A stretch of DNA of 64,000 nucleotides from Bacteroidetes bacterium 46-16 (GCA_001897835.1 MKUN01000048.1:21430-85429); one strand, 5' to 3'; counted from the first letter of the stretch, positions 18,921 to 28,022 are shown. Notes: a model not told the origin generated them from the sequence alone. A program made the numbers and translations.

Positions 18921-19115
18921 ATGGAAGATGAAGTGTTGATAAGAATAACTCCTGGCAAGGCGACAGAACTACTACAGAAAGATGGTATTTACGTCAATAT
19001 GGAAGAAGCTCAGATTATACTCGACTTCTTGTACAGCATGGCAAATATCGTCGTGGAGCAGTTTGTCAGCAATAGGCAATCTGATGCCATAACCGCAACA
19101 AATGAAAATAAATAG
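18921..19115 (+). CDS. Small recombinase-associated protein
   Basis: The 64-aa acidic protein (MEDEVLIRITPGKATELL) has a helix at about residues 27-48 (EEAQIILDFLYSMANIVVEQ). It ends 5 bases before the serine recombinase start, so the two are surely co-transcribed. Small proteins of this appearance sit directly upstream of large serine recombinases in several Bacteroidota elements. The placement suggests a partner such as a directionality factor or a regulator, which is inference only. Confidence 0.6.
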   Translation: MEDEVLIRITPGKATELLQKDGIYVNMEEAQIILDFLYSMANIVVEQFVSNRQSDAITATNENK

Positions 19116-19120
19116 CAGCT

Positions 19121-20680
19121 ATGAAAATTGCAGACCTTTATATCAGGGTGAGTACAGATGAACAGGCAGACAAAGGTTATTCTCAACGTGACCAGGAAGA
19201 AAGGCTGCGCAGGTACTGCAACATCAATAACATCCAAATACGCAAGGTTATTTTTGAAGATCATTCGGCAAAGACTTTCAAGCGGCCAGCATGGCAAAAC
19301 CTGTTGGTTGATTTACGGAAGCAAAGAGGTCATTCTGACCTTATCCTTTTTACAAAATGGGATAGGTTTAGCCGTAATGCCGGGGATGCCTACCAAATGA
19401 TAAGCCTGTTACGCCATCTTGGAGTAGAGCCGCAGGCAGTGGAGCAGCCCTTGGATTTGTCCATTCCCGAGAACAAAATGATGCTGGCGTTTTATCTCGC
19501 AGCACCGGAAGTAGAGAATGACCGCAGGGCATTAAATGTATTCAATGGGATGCGACGTGCTAAGAAGGAAGGCCGCTGGATGGGCACAGCTCCGATTGGC
19601 TATCTGAACAGAATTACAGAAGATGGCAAGAAATACATTGCGCCGAAAGATCAGGATGCGAAAATAATGAAATGGGCTTTTGAGGAAATCTTTCGCAATA
19701 AGCTGAATACTGAACAAGTCTGGAAACAAGCCCGTGAGAGAGGTTTGAAATGTAGCAAGAATAACTTTTGGGTAGCAATAAGAAATCCTATTTATTGTGG
19801 ATTGATTTTCGTTCCGCAACATAAGGATGAGCAAAGCCAGCTTGTGCCGGGACAACACGAGCCGATCATAACCACTACATTATTTTTTGATGTGCAGGAT
19901 GTGCTGGATGGCAGAAAGAGAAAGGCGGTGAGTAAAAAAATAGTTTCACAGGATGACATTCCTTTAAGGGGTTATCTGATTTGTCCAAACTGCGGCAGGT
20001 TTCTAACAGGCAGCGGTTCAAAAGGCAGGAAGAAATATTATCATTACTATCATTGCAGTTCTGAATGTGGGGTACGTTACAAAGCAGATGACGCAAACAA
20101 TTTAATGATAGAAGCAATCGGAGATGAAGTGCGTAATGTTCCGCAACTTAAACTGTTCAGGGAAATTATCACAGCTACCTATATGGATGTAAATCGGGTT
20201 GAAAAAACAGATCAGAAGCGTCTGATGTCTCAACTCGACCAGATAAAGCATCGTCTCTCAAAAGCTCGTGAACTTTTACTACGTGAAGAAATTGAGGGGG
20301 AAGACTATCGTACCATTAAGACAGAGGCCAGCGAAAGGATGGCTGATATTGAAGCGAAACTAAAAGCCTCGAATTCCTTTTCAGATAGTATGGAACTGCT
20401 TTGGGATCTTCCGATTTCCAAAGTTTCTCATTTAGATATTTTGTTTCAAAACGGAACTATCATACAGAAACGGAAAATTGTAAGTACAATGTTCCCTGAC
20501 AACCTAATATATGACGGTGTTAAGCTTCACCGCACCAGGGTGAGCGCAGCAATCAGCTTGCTGACCACCCGCAGGAAATGTCCACGGGAAGCTGTTACAA
20601 AGAGCGACCAAACTTTTCAGGCTGAAAGTGTTCATCTGAACCGTAAACATGCCGTAGCTGCGTTACGGGACAGAATATAG
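19121..20680 (+). CDS. Large serine recombinase 1
   Basis: The 519-aa site-specific recombinase has an N-terminal resolvase domain (residues 1-150) with catalytic Ser11 in YIRVSTDEQA and the conserved KWDRFSRNAGDAYQM and APEVENDRRALNVFNGMRRAKKEGRWMG-type region (given here in part). A recombinase domain (~165-275) and a zinc ribbon (Cys288, Cys291, Cys312, Cys316) follow, then a coiled coil (~350-400). This is the full layout of large serine integrases, which insert or excise elements at att sites. About two thirds of the residues in the N-terminal half are identical by eye to recombinase 2. It is co-directional with the tra genes. Confidence 0.93.
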   Translation: MKIADLYIRVSTDEQADKGYSQRDQEERLRRYCNINNIQIRKVIFEDHSAKTFKRPAWQNLLVDLRKQRGHSDLILFTKWDRFSRNAGDAYQMISLLRHLGVEPQAVEQPLDLSIPENKMMLAFYLAAPEVENDRRALNVFNGMRRAKKEGRWMGTAPIGYLNRITEDGKKYIAPKDQDAKIMKWAFEEIFRNKLNTEQVWKQARERGLKCSKNNFWVAIRNPIYCGLIFVPQHKDEQSQLVPGQHEPIITTTLFFDVQDVLDGRKRKAVSKKIVSQDDIPLRGYLICPNCGRFLTGSGSKGRKKYYHYYHCSSECGVRYKADDANNLMIEAIGDEVRNVPQLKLFREIITATYMDVNRVEKTDQKRLMSQLDQIKHRLSKARELLLREEIEGEDYRTIKTEASERMADIEAKLKASNSFSDSMELLWDLPISKVSHLDILFQNGTIIQKRKIVSTMFPDNLIYDGVKLHRTRVSAAISLLTTRRKCPREAVTKSDQTFQAESVHLNRKHAVAALRDRI

Positions 20681-20683
20681 TTA

Positions 20684-22246
20684 CTATTTAGTGTCAGGCA
20701 ACTTCGCCACTAACTTCCCATGTAGCCGCTCGTTAACTAAATACCCAAGAAAAGAAGCAAAGGAAGTAATATCCTGTCCTACACTTGCCTGCTCCAAAGC
20801 CTGCATATACTCATCCCTTCTTTCAACTGGTATTATAGTCCACGGGTAACCTCCCGAAGCCAGCATAGCATTCATCAGAAAACGTCCGATCCTTCCATTA
20901 CCGTCCATATATGGATGGATAAAAACGAAGATAAAGTGTCCTAATACTGCTCTCACCGATGGTTCAGTTTCATCCTCCAGTAACTCAAAAAGTACAGGCA
21001 TAGCATCTCTCATTGCATCTACATTCAAAGGGACATGCTTGGAATTACCAATGTACACTTGGTGGTTTCGATACCCTGCAAGATCTGTGGCTTTTAAAAA
21101 TCCTGCGGCTACACTTGGGTCAAACAGTTGCCTGTACCATTTTGATTGATCCTTGTCAACCTGCTTTCCTGCATTTGCGCCCTTCAGTATAGCTGTGATG
21201 GTATCTTTCACCTGCAGGAAGGCTTGGTAGTAACCTCTGGCTGCCATCGCATCCCTTTGTTTCCGGTCTTCTTCGTTCTCCTTGCTGTTCCATTGGCCGC
21301 TGCTTACCCTTTCGATCAGTTCCGGGGTTACACGATACCGCTCTATGGAAAGTGAATGGTATGCGTCCGTAACGTAAATGTCGTCAACATCCTTTAAGTA
21401 GGCTTGCAGATCATCCGGTATGCCTGGTGCTTTAGGAAAGCTGGCAATAACAATCTCACGCATCTGCTCCCACATGAGCCTGATACGATTGGCGTAGGGA
21501 GAGCGTTCACGAGAGGACAGACTAAGGGTTAGTTTGGTTTCAAAAGGATCTTCTTCCCGTATATCATAATCAGCTTGTTTAAGGGTGTCAACAATTTGAT
21601 CAGCTATCTTGTCTCTGTTTATATTTCTGAAAGCACCTGCTAACCTGCCTGCAAAGGTTGTATGCCCATTCTCCAGTAGGATAGGCAATACTTCCGAAGC
21701 ATCTCTTATCAATGCAAGGGCTGCGCGGGCATCAATGGCATTTCTTGTATAAATACTTGGAGAGCTATAAACCAATGCAGCCGGCAGATTGTACATTCTA
21801 ATCCCATTTGCTATGATGGTTTGATCCGCAGGCGGGACATTTGCCTTTAAATTGAACAAAGAAGTATTATGCGGTAAGGGGGTAGGGTTATTATTGCCCT
21901 GTGGCGAACGTAACATGAGCTGTTGCGGTACGGCACTGTTTCCTGCATGGATAAGAAGGGATTGGTCTGGTGATAAACACCATTCTTCCCCAAATTTGTA
22001 ATTTAGGAATTTGGCAACAAAGTCCCAATAAGAGCTGTACCAGGAAGTTGTTTCTCCTGCTTTTTCCGCAGGGTCAGTAGGTATATACCAACCCTTTGTA
22101 ACTTCCCGAATAAAGCCATTTTTAAGTAGTATCTCTCTGTATTTCCGATTGGGTATTTCATCGGTATGAATACCAACAACCCCATTATCCTGCAATTCTT
22201 TCAGAAATTTCAGGGATTCTACTAACCGTTCGCGTGGTGTTGCCAT
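20684..22246 (-). CDS. Fic family protein with AbiEi-like N-terminal region
   Basis: The 520-aa protein carries the Fic motif HPYMDGNGRIGR at residues 444-455, expected to transfer AMP or a related group from a nucleotide to a target protein. The middle region has YHSLSIER, which resembles the (S/T)xxxE(G/N) inhibitory helix motif of class II Fic proteins except that Arg replaces Gly/Asn. The first ~100 residues (NGVVGIHTDEIPNRKYREIL, then GWYIP) look like a winged-helix region of the AbiEi antitoxin type, which is inference. The gene lies alone on the minus strand between two serine recombinases, 3 bases from the end of the first. Possible roles are a toxin-antitoxin fusion, a maintenance factor or a phage-defence cargo gene. 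Confidence 0.88.
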   Translation of the reverse strand: MATPRERLVESLKFLKELQDNGVVGIHTDEIPNRKYREILLKNGFIREVTKGWYIPTDPAEKAGETTSWYSSYWDFVAKFLNYKFGEEWCLSPDQSLLIHAGNSAVPQQLMLRSPQGNNNPTPLPHNTSLFNLKANVPPADQTIIANGIRMYNLPAALVYSSPSIYTRNAIDARAALALIRDASEVLPILLENGHTTFAGRLAGAFRNINRDKIADQIVDTLKQADYDIREEDPFETKLTLSLSSRERSPYANRIRLMWEQMREIVIASFPKAPGIPDDLQAYLKDVDDIYVTDAYHSLSIERYRVTPELIERVSSGQWNSKENEEDRKQRDAMAARGYYQAFLQVKDTITAILKGANAGKQVDKDQSKWYRQLFDPSVAAGFLKATDLAGYRNHQVYIGNSKHVPLNVDAMRDAMPVLFELLEDETEPSVRAVLGHFIFVFIHPYMDGNGRIGRFLMNAMLASGGYPWTIIPVERRDEYMQALEQASVGQDITSFASFLGYLVNERLHGKLVAKLPDTK

Positions 22247-22415
22247 ATCTTATTTTTATTGAAAGGATGTGCCTCCTATTAAACCGTGTCGCTTTTTGTC
22301 TATTAAACAAAGATGTGACAAATTTAGTAAATTTTGCAGTGATATTTCTATTAAATGTTGTTCAGTCTGGTATTTCTTTGTACCTTTACATTGTACCACA
22401 CTTAATTTTTATAGT

Positions 22416-23990
22416 ATGAAAATAGCAGACATTTATGTACGGGTAAGTACGGACGAACAGGCCGATAAGGGTTATTCGCAACGTGACCAGGAGGAACGTT
22501 TGCGGAAATACTGCGAAATAAACAATATCCGGGTCCGGAAAGTGGTACTGGAAGACCACTCTGCAAAGACGTTCAAACGACCAGCTTGGACTGGATTATT
22601 AAGCGACCTGCGTAAGCACAAAGGACATACTGACCTTATTCTGTTTACAAAATGGGATAGGTTCAGCCGTAACGCAGGGGATGCTTACCAGATGATCAGC
22701 ACCCTTCGGCGTTTGGGTGTCGAGCCGCAGGCAGTTGAACAACCGCTTGACCTATCTATTCCAGAAAATAAAATGATGCTGGCGTTCTACCTCGCAGCAC
22801 CTGAAGTAGAGAATGACCGCAGGGCATTAAATGTGTTTCATGGTATGCGCCGTGCTAAAAAAGAAGGGCGCTGGATGGGAACCGCCCCTATCGGGTATGC
22901 GAATAAGGTTACTGAGAATGGCAAGAAATATATTGCTCCGAAGGATATTCAGGGAGACATAATGAAATGGGCGTTTGAGGAACTTTCCCGTAGTCAGTTT
23001 AACACGGAACAGGTATGGAAAAAAGCGAAAGAAAAAGGCTTGAAATGCAGTAAGAATAACTTTTGGGTTGCCATAAGAAATCCGATCTACTGCGGATTAA
23101 TATTTATACCAAAGTACAAGGAAGAAGAAAGCATGTTGGTAAAAGGACAGCATGAGCCGTTAATTTCTGAAACTCTATATTATGACGTTCAGGATGTATT
23201 GGATGGACGCAAGCGGATTTTAGGAACAAAGATTACGGCAGACGATAATATTCCGTTGAGAGGCTTCCTAATCTGTCCAAAATGCGGAAGGATGCTTACC
23301 GGCAGCGCATCAAAGGGAAGAACGCAATACTACCATTATTATCATTGCAGTTCTGCTTGTGGGGTACGTTACAAGGCAAAAGAGGCAAATGACAAAATGG
23401 TTGAGGAAATCAGGAAATATGTATGGCCTCTTTCAAGACTTGAAACATGCAAAGATGTAATCACATCAACGTACAAATCAAAAGAACGTGGTGAAAGAGA
23501 TGAACAGAAAGATTTAAAGATGCAATTGCAGGAAGTGAATAGCCGGATTGTAAAAGCAAGAGAATTGCTTTTGTGTGGCGATTTAGAAGGCGACGATTAT
23601 CATGCAATCAAATCCGAATGTGAGGAGAAGATCAATCGTCTGGAAGCAAAATTGAAAGCTGCTGTAAGTTTTCAAACAACGGTAGAGCCATTGTGGGATA
23701 AGGCTTTTAGCAATATCGCTCAGCTTGATATTTTGTACAAAGAAGGTACAGTAGAACTTAAAAGAAAGATAGTTGGTTCGATGTTCCCTGAAAATATCGT
23801 ATTCGACGGTTGCCAACATCGAACCAAAAGATTGAACGAAATCATCAACATTATATCCTTGATAGATAGGGAATTAAAACCCAAAAAAAATGGGACAAGT
23901 CGTTTGAATTTTGACTTGTCCCATATGGTGATCCCGTTGGGACTCGAACCCAAGACCCATACATTAAAAGTGTATTGCTCTACCAACTGA
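22416..23990 (+). CDS. Large serine recombinase 2, C-terminus running into tRNA-Lys
   Basis: ATG 22416 starts at MKIADIYVRVSTDEQADKG, aligned with recombinase 1; the longer open frame from 22269 is not needed. Catalytic Ser is residue 11; the zinc ribbon begins at Cys287 (CPKC) with a second pair in CSSAC; a coiled coil follows. The frame stays open through the hairpin at 23891-23923 and ends with TGA inside the tRNA-Lys gene. About the last 35 codons therefore use terminator and tRNA sequence. The tail unlike recombinase 1 is best explained by insertion of the element at this tRNA, with the integrase borrowing its stop codon from the chromosome. It is likely the enzyme that placed the element here. 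Confidence 0.88.
   Translation: MKIADIYVRVSTDEQADKGYSQRDQEERLRKYCEINNIRVRKVVLEDHSAKTFKRPAWTGLLSDLRKHKGHTDLILFTKWDRFSRNAGDAYQMISTLRRLGVEPQAVEQPLDLSIPENKMMLAFYLAAPEVENDRRALNVFHGMRRAKKEGRWMGTAPIGYANKVTENGKKYIAPKDIQGDIMKWAFEELSRSQFNTEQVWKKAKEKGLKCSKNNFWVAIRNPIYCGLIFIPKYKEEESMLVKGQHEPLISETLYYDVQDVLDGRKRILGTKITADDNIPLRGFLICPKCGRMLTGSASKGRTQYYHYYHCSSACGVRYKAKEANDKMVEEIRKYVWPLSRLETCKDVITSTYKSKERGERDEQKDLKMQLQEVNSRIVKARELLLCGDLEGDDYHAIKSECEEKINRLEAKLKAAVSFQTTVEPLWDKAFSNIAQLDILYKEGTVELKRKIVGSMFPENIVFDGCQHRTKRLNEIINIISLIDRELKPKKNGTSRLNFDLSHMVIPLGLEPKTHTLKVYCSTN
23891..23923 (-). terminator. Intrinsic terminator of tRNA-Lys
   Basis: An 11-bp perfect stem (TGGGACAAGTC and its complement) with an 11-base loop is followed on the minus strand by eight T residues (complement of 23883-23890). 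It lies directly after the CCA end of the tRNA. The same bases are read as codons by recombinase 2 on the plus strand. Confidence 0.85.
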
Positions 23991-24001
23991 GCTACGGAAT
24001 C
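23926..24001 (-). tRNA. tRNA-Lys (TTT anticodon)
   Basis: The minus strand begins GATTCCG and ends CGGGATC-A-CCA, giving a 7-bp acceptor stem with one wobble pair and an encoded CCA. D arm (GCTCAGTTGGTAGAGC), anticodon loop CTTTTAA with anticodon TTT, and T arm (GGGTTCGAGTCCC-type) are all visible, so the gene is intact. It is the probable integration target of the conjugative element: recombinase 2 ends inside it. Confidence 0.96.
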
Positions 24002-24043
24002 TTTTCGGGGTGTTTAGCATACTTTCATATCCTAAACGGAGCG

Positions 24044-24073
24044 CAAAGATAGGAATATCATGTTTTTTGCAAA
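24044..24073 (-). promoter_or_regulatory. tRNA-Lys promoter
   Basis: On the minus strand TTTG (24070-24073), an 18-base spacer and TATCTTTG (24044-24051) match the Bacteroidota housekeeping pattern TTTG-N19/21-TAnnTTTG closely. Predicted transcription starts about 35 bases before the tRNA 5' end. Confidence 0.7.
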
Positions 24074-24316
24074 AAGAATTTCATTCTTTTTTTACACAAA
24101 CTACCAATATCCTTTACTGTAAAGGCTTTCGGAGAAATGGGGATTTCTATTATTTAAGATTTTGACCGCTTGTCCGCACATTCTCTGCATAAATGAAGAT
24201 GGTATATACAGGGGCAAGGGATATATATGTCTTATAGGTAGAATGTCCGGTACTGTACCATACCCATCCTTGGCTTGTTTGCCGGGCGTACCTCTGGCTA
24301 TACAGTGCGGTGGCGG
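24074..24316. other. Gene-free spacer between tRNA-Lys promoter and TonB-dependent receptor
   Basis: I see no open frame, RNA gene or clear terminator here. The only structure is a short inverted repeat GGTAC-T-GTACC near 24250. It forms the first chromosomal sequence beyond the element junction. Confidence 0.5.
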
Positions 24317-26779
24317 CTAGAAATTGAACATTAGCTTCACGTTGATCAAACGCGAAGTAAGGCGGTTGGGCACGGCAAATGTCTTACCGCTGCTCTGGTC
24401 CTGTATCCAGGTATAAGATAGCGTATTCTGTATGCCCAGCAGGTTGAAGACTTCAAGGCTCGCCCAGATGCTTTTGATGTTTTTGAAGAAGCTATGGTAC
24501 GGGTGGTCTTGCCTTGCGCCATCGAGCAGCAGGGCTGAGAAGCCTATATCCACGCGTTTATAATCGGGCAGGCGCAGGGTATCGGCATAGCGGGGAGCGC
24601 TCGGCGGTCCCAGCGGCAGGCCGGTGGCATACATCAGGTTCAGGTGCACTTTAAAGTTTTCGTGGCGGGGTATGTAATCTTCAAAGTACATACCGATCAT
24701 AAAGCGCTGGTCGGAAGGACGGGGTATGAAACCGGGGTTTACCGAGGCACTGTCGGCACCGCTGGCACTCTTGTACACAATGTTGGAATCTTTCAGGTAT
24801 TCAGACGTTTTTAAAATGCCGATACTGATCCATGAGGTGGCCCCTTTAACGATATCGCCGTAAAGGCGCAGCTCGCCGCCGTATGCATAGCCGGTGGCTT
24901 CATTTTGCCCGTGGTAACGGATGCGCACGTTATCGAAGATATAAGGTACGATATCCCAAAGGTATTTGTAATACACCTCGCTGGTGAATTTGAAGGGCCT
25001 GTTGAGGGCCTTGAAATTATAGTCGGTGCCCAGCAGCACATGGTAAGATTTCTGTGCCTTGAGGCTGGTGTTCACATTGCCCTGCAGGTCACGCATTTCG
25101 CGGTAGAAGGGGGGCTGTGCATATACCCCGGTAGCAAAACGGAAGACCACATCGCTTTTCCACTTGGGCTTATAGCCCAGTTGCAGGCGGGGGCTGGCAA
25201 TAAATTCATTGTTCAGCAGGTCGTAAGTGAACCGGGAGCCGACGGACATAGTAAGGTCCAGCGAATCGCTGAAACGGAAATTATCCTGTACAAAACCGCT
25301 GAGTATGGTGTAGTTGAAATTTGACGATGAATTGTACAGGTACATCATCCTTAGCTCGGTGGTATCATAAGGCTGTGTAAAGCCCGCAGAGTCACGGCGC
25401 TGCCATTCGTGTAGCTGGTCGGCAATGCCGGTGATGTTGGCATCGGCACCCCATTGAATAAAGTGCTTGCCGCTGCTGTATGAGCCCCGGTGGGCCAGGT
25501 TGCCTACATTCACTTTCAGGTAATTGCGCGCATGGTCCTGTATAAGGCCTGTGCCCAGGTAAGTTTTTATTTGCCCGAAGCTCTCTTTGCCCAGGTCGGT
25601 CTCCAGTTCGCCCAGCAGGTATTCTCCGCCTATATCGTATGTTTCATACTCATTGGTCTGGAAACCTGATGCCAGCAATTTCAGTTTTAGCTTGTCATTA
25701 GGGCGGTAAGTGGTGGAGAGGCCTGCAAAGCGGGAGTCGAACTGGTCGATCTCGCTGCCATCAAAGAACACGCGTAGCTGGTAAGCTTTATTGATCAGGC
25801 CAAAACTACTGGTAGCCTCCTCGGGTATGAAGTTGAAGCGGTTGCGGGCATAGTTGCCTATGGCTTCCAGTTCCCACTTATTATTAAAGCGGTAGTTGAC
25901 CAGTGCCTGCACATCGGTAAAGGATGGATTGTAAATACCCTTGGTCGGCTGCGACTGCAATAGGTATTGATTGCTTTTTTGTCTTGCGCCAAGGAGGTAA
26001 GTAAGTTTTTCGTTGTGCGATGCTCCTTCCAGGTGCAGGCTGCCACCCAGCAGGCTGGCCATTACCGAGCCGGCAAATTTTTTCGGGTGTTTGTAGGTTA
26101 CGTCCAGTACGCTCGACATTTTATCGCCGTATTTGGCCTGGAAACCACCTACCGAAAAGTTGACATTAGATGCAAGGTCCGCATTTACGAAGCTGAGGCC
26201 TTCCTGCTGGCCCGAGCGTACCAGGAAGGGCCGGTATATCTCGAAATCGTTCACATACACCAGGTTCTCATCATAATTGCCACCGCGCACGTTGTATTGA
26301 GAGGTAAGCTCATTGTTGCTGCCCACCAGTGTTTTGATCACGGCTTCTATGCCGCCTGTAGGCGAGGCCATTACATTTACCTTCGATATATTCAGGGTCT
26401 GTATGCCGGCCTCATAGCGGTTGGCATCGCTTACCACTACTTCTTTCAGTGTATTGGCATCTGCTTTCAGGTGTACATCAGGCAGTGTTTGGTCCTGTCC
26501 TGCCTGGGTGTTGATCCGCCTGCGCTCTGTCTGGTAGCCTACGTATGAGAATACTATGGTGAGGTGTGCATCGGCAGGCACGTCGAGCGTATAGGCCCCG
26601 TCACGGTTGGTCGTAGTGCCTATACCCGAGTTCAATACAGATACGGTCACCACGTCCATAGCTTTATCATTGTTGTCCTTAACAATACCGCGCAGTTTTA
26701 CTATCTGCGCAGCACCGATAAACGAACAGAAAAGAAGTATGATAAAAAAGGCCAGGATCTTACGAAGCATATACACCAA
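24317..26779 (-). CDS. TonB-dependent receptor with carboxypeptidase-like N-terminal domain
   Basis: The 820-aa outer-membrane protein has a signal peptide (residues 1-24), a CarboxypepD_reg-like beta-sandwich (~28-110, VSVLNSGIGTTTNRDGAYTLD), a plug domain (~125-230, QYNVRGGNYDENLVYVNDF) and a long beta-barrel ending in aromatic residue Phe (NVKLMFNF). Such receptors import large ligands using TonB energy. No SusD partner lies beside it, so a polysaccharide substrate is not indicated; the substrate is unknown. ATG 26779 or the ATG three codons later (MLRKILAFF) could be the start. It is 21 bases from rpe on the same strand and is probably transcribed after it. Confidence 0.9.
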   Translation of the reverse strand: MVYMLRKILAFFIILLFCSFIGAAQIVKLRGIVKDNNDKAMDVVTVSVLNSGIGTTTNRDGAYTLDVPADAHLTIVFSYVGYQTERRRINTQAGQDQTLPDVHLKADANTLKEVVVSDANRYEAGIQTLNISKVNVMASPTGGIEAVIKTLVGSNNELTSQYNVRGGNYDENLVYVNDFEIYRPFLVRSGQQEGLSFVNADLASNVNFSVGGFQAKYGDKMSSVLDVTYKHPKKFAGSVMASLLGGSLHLEGASHNEKLTYLLGARQKSNQYLLQSQPTKGIYNPSFTDVQALVNYRFNNKWELEAIGNYARNRFNFIPEEATSSFGLINKAYQLRVFFDGSEIDQFDSRFAGLSTTYRPNDKLKLKLLASGFQTNEYETYDIGGEYLLGELETDLGKESFGQIKTYLGTGLIQDHARNYLKVNVGNLAHRGSYSSGKHFIQWGADANITGIADQLHEWQRRDSAGFTQPYDTTELRMMYLYNSSSNFNYTILSGFVQDNFRFSDSLDLTMSVGSRFTYDLLNNEFIASPRLQLGYKPKWKSDVVFRFATGVYAQPPFYREMRDLQGNVNTSLKAQKSYHVLLGTDYNFKALNRPFKFTSEVYYKYLWDIVPYIFDNVRIRYHGQNEATGYAYGGELRLYGDIVKGATSWISIGILKTSEYLKDSNIVYKSASGADSASVNPGFIPRPSDQRFMIGMYFEDYIPRHENFKVHLNLMYATGLPLGPPSAPRYADTLRLPDYKRVDIGFSALLLDGARQDHPYHSFFKNIKSIWASLEVFNLLGIQNTLSYTWIQDQSSGKTFAVPNRLTSRLINVKLMFNF

Positions 26780-26800
26780 ATAAACGCGGGTAAGTTACAT

Positions 26801-27454
26801 TTATTTTCCTATTGCTTTCAGTTGCGCAATGGTTTCGGTTGGGTTGGGTGATGAGAAGACCGTATTGCCCGCCACCAGTACATCGGCCCCTGCTTCCAGT
26901 ATGGAAGCCGCATTGTCCAGCGTTACGCCTCCGTCTATCTCTATCAGCGTGTTGGTTCCTGCCTTTGTGATCAGTTCTTTAGCCTGGCGTATTTTGTTAT
27001 ATGTAAGGGGCAGAAATTTCTGGCCGCCAAAGCCCGGGTTGATGCTCATGATCAGCAGCAGGTCTATCTCTCCTATGATGTCCTGTATCATCTCCACGGG
27101 TGTATGGGGATTTATCGAGAGGCCCGATTTCATACCCAGTGCTTTGATGCTGGTAAGTGTGCGGTGCTGGTGGTAGCCCGTCTCGTAGTGTACGGTAAGG
27201 TAATCGGCCCCTGCTTTTTTAAATGCTTCCAGGTAGCGCTCAGGCTCTTCTATCATCAGGTGCACATCAAAGGTCTTTTTCGCTGCCTTTTTCATCTGGG
27301 CGATAATGGGCATACCGTAGCTGATATTGGGCACAAAACGCCCGTCCATCACATCGAGGTGAAACCAGTCTGCGTCACTATTGTTTACCATTTCTATTTC
27401 CTGCTCCAGTTTCAGAAAGTTGGCAGAGAGCATGGAGGGGGCAATTATGGCCAT
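26801..27454 (-). CDS. rpe: Ribulose-phosphate 3-epimerase
   Basis: The 217-aa TIM-barrel enzyme interconverts D-ribulose 5-phosphate and D-xylulose 5-phosphate in the pentose phosphate pathway. Family motifs are all present: APSMLSANF, HLDVMDGRFVPNISYG with the metal-binding His and catalytic Asp, DVHLMIEEPERY, MSINPGFGGQKF, and IEIDGGVTLDNA with the second catalytic Asp and phosphate-binding GNTVF. Length is standard. It lies 16 bases after the hypothetical gene at 27471. Confidence 0.97.
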   Translation of the reverse strand: MAIIAPSMLSANFLKLEQEIEMVNNSDADWFHLDVMDGRFVPNISYGMPIIAQMKKAAKKTFDVHLMIEEPERYLEAFKKAGADYLTVHYETGYHQHRTLTSIKALGMKSGLSINPHTPVEMIQDIIGEIDLLLIMSINPGFGGQKFLPLTYNKIRQAKELITKAGTNTLIEIDGGVTLDNAASILEAGADVLVAGNTVFSSPNPTETIAQLKAIGK

Positions 27455-27470
27455 ATACTATGTTGTTTTT

Positions 27471-28022
27471 TTACCTGATATATACCAGCCGCTGCAGTTC
27501 TTTCCTGCAGAGGTAGTTCAAACTCTTTCCCGACGGGTGCCTCAGGTTGGTATTGTTATAACTGAACCTGAACCAGTACCTGTTACCCCTGCTGAGGAGA
27601 TACTCGTCGAAAGGATTGTCTGCAAATTTAAATTCAAATTGGCTACCGGGCGCTATCGATACAAATTGGGGATAAGTATATCGCTTTACGAACTGCAGTT
27701 CGCGTATCACGCGGGCATGGGAGCCGTTAAAATTATTTACCGTAAAACCGAATTTGGTCGAATTGATCCACACCGGCTCTTTACAGCGGTTCTTTACCGT
27801 GAAGACATAAGTGATGTAAGCATCGTCGCTGAGCGTATCCTGCGCCTCTATCTTCATCAGCACACAGTTGCATACTTCCGGGCGCTTTTCATCAGGGGCG
27901 TTTTTTTCTGCTTCTTTTTTTTCACTGTTATGTTTTCTTCTTTGGGCAGTGGCGGTATTGCTGTATCCCGATAAGATGAAAGCAAGAAGGGAGAGGTAAA
28001 ATATTTTGTAAGTAATGTTCAA
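27471..28022 (-). CDS. Secreted hypothetical protein
   Basis: The 183-aa protein has a signal peptide (cleavage near TATAQ, residue ~26), a short Lys/Glu-rich linker and a ~130-residue beta-rich domain. That domain contains DAYITYVFTVKNRC, WINSTKFGFTVNNFNG and GSQFEFKFADNPFDEYLLSR, reading like an immunoglobulin-like envelope domain. Family unknown. It sits directly upstream of rpe. Confidence 0.65.
   Translation of the reverse strand: MNITYKIFYLSLLAFILSGYSNTATAQRRKHNSEKKEAEKNAPDEKRPEVCNCVLMKIEAQDTLSDDAYITYVFTVKNRCKEPVWINSTKFGFTVNNFNGSHARVIRELQFVKRYTYPQFVSIAPGSQFEFKFADNPFDEYLLSRGNRYWFRFSYNNTNLRHPSGKSLNYLCRKELQRLVYIR

Noticed and set aside
22269..22415. Longer start for recombinase 2
   Set aside because: The extra 49 residues are Cys-rich and unlike recombinase 1, whose start aligns with ATG 22416.
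24240..24270. GGTACTGTACC palindrome as an att site
   Set aside because: It is 240 bases outside the tRNA-Lys junction and no second copy was found near the recombinases.
25967..26548. 193-codon plus-strand frame inside the TonB-dependent receptor
   Set aside because: Antisense shadow; no start context and composition mirrors the real gene.
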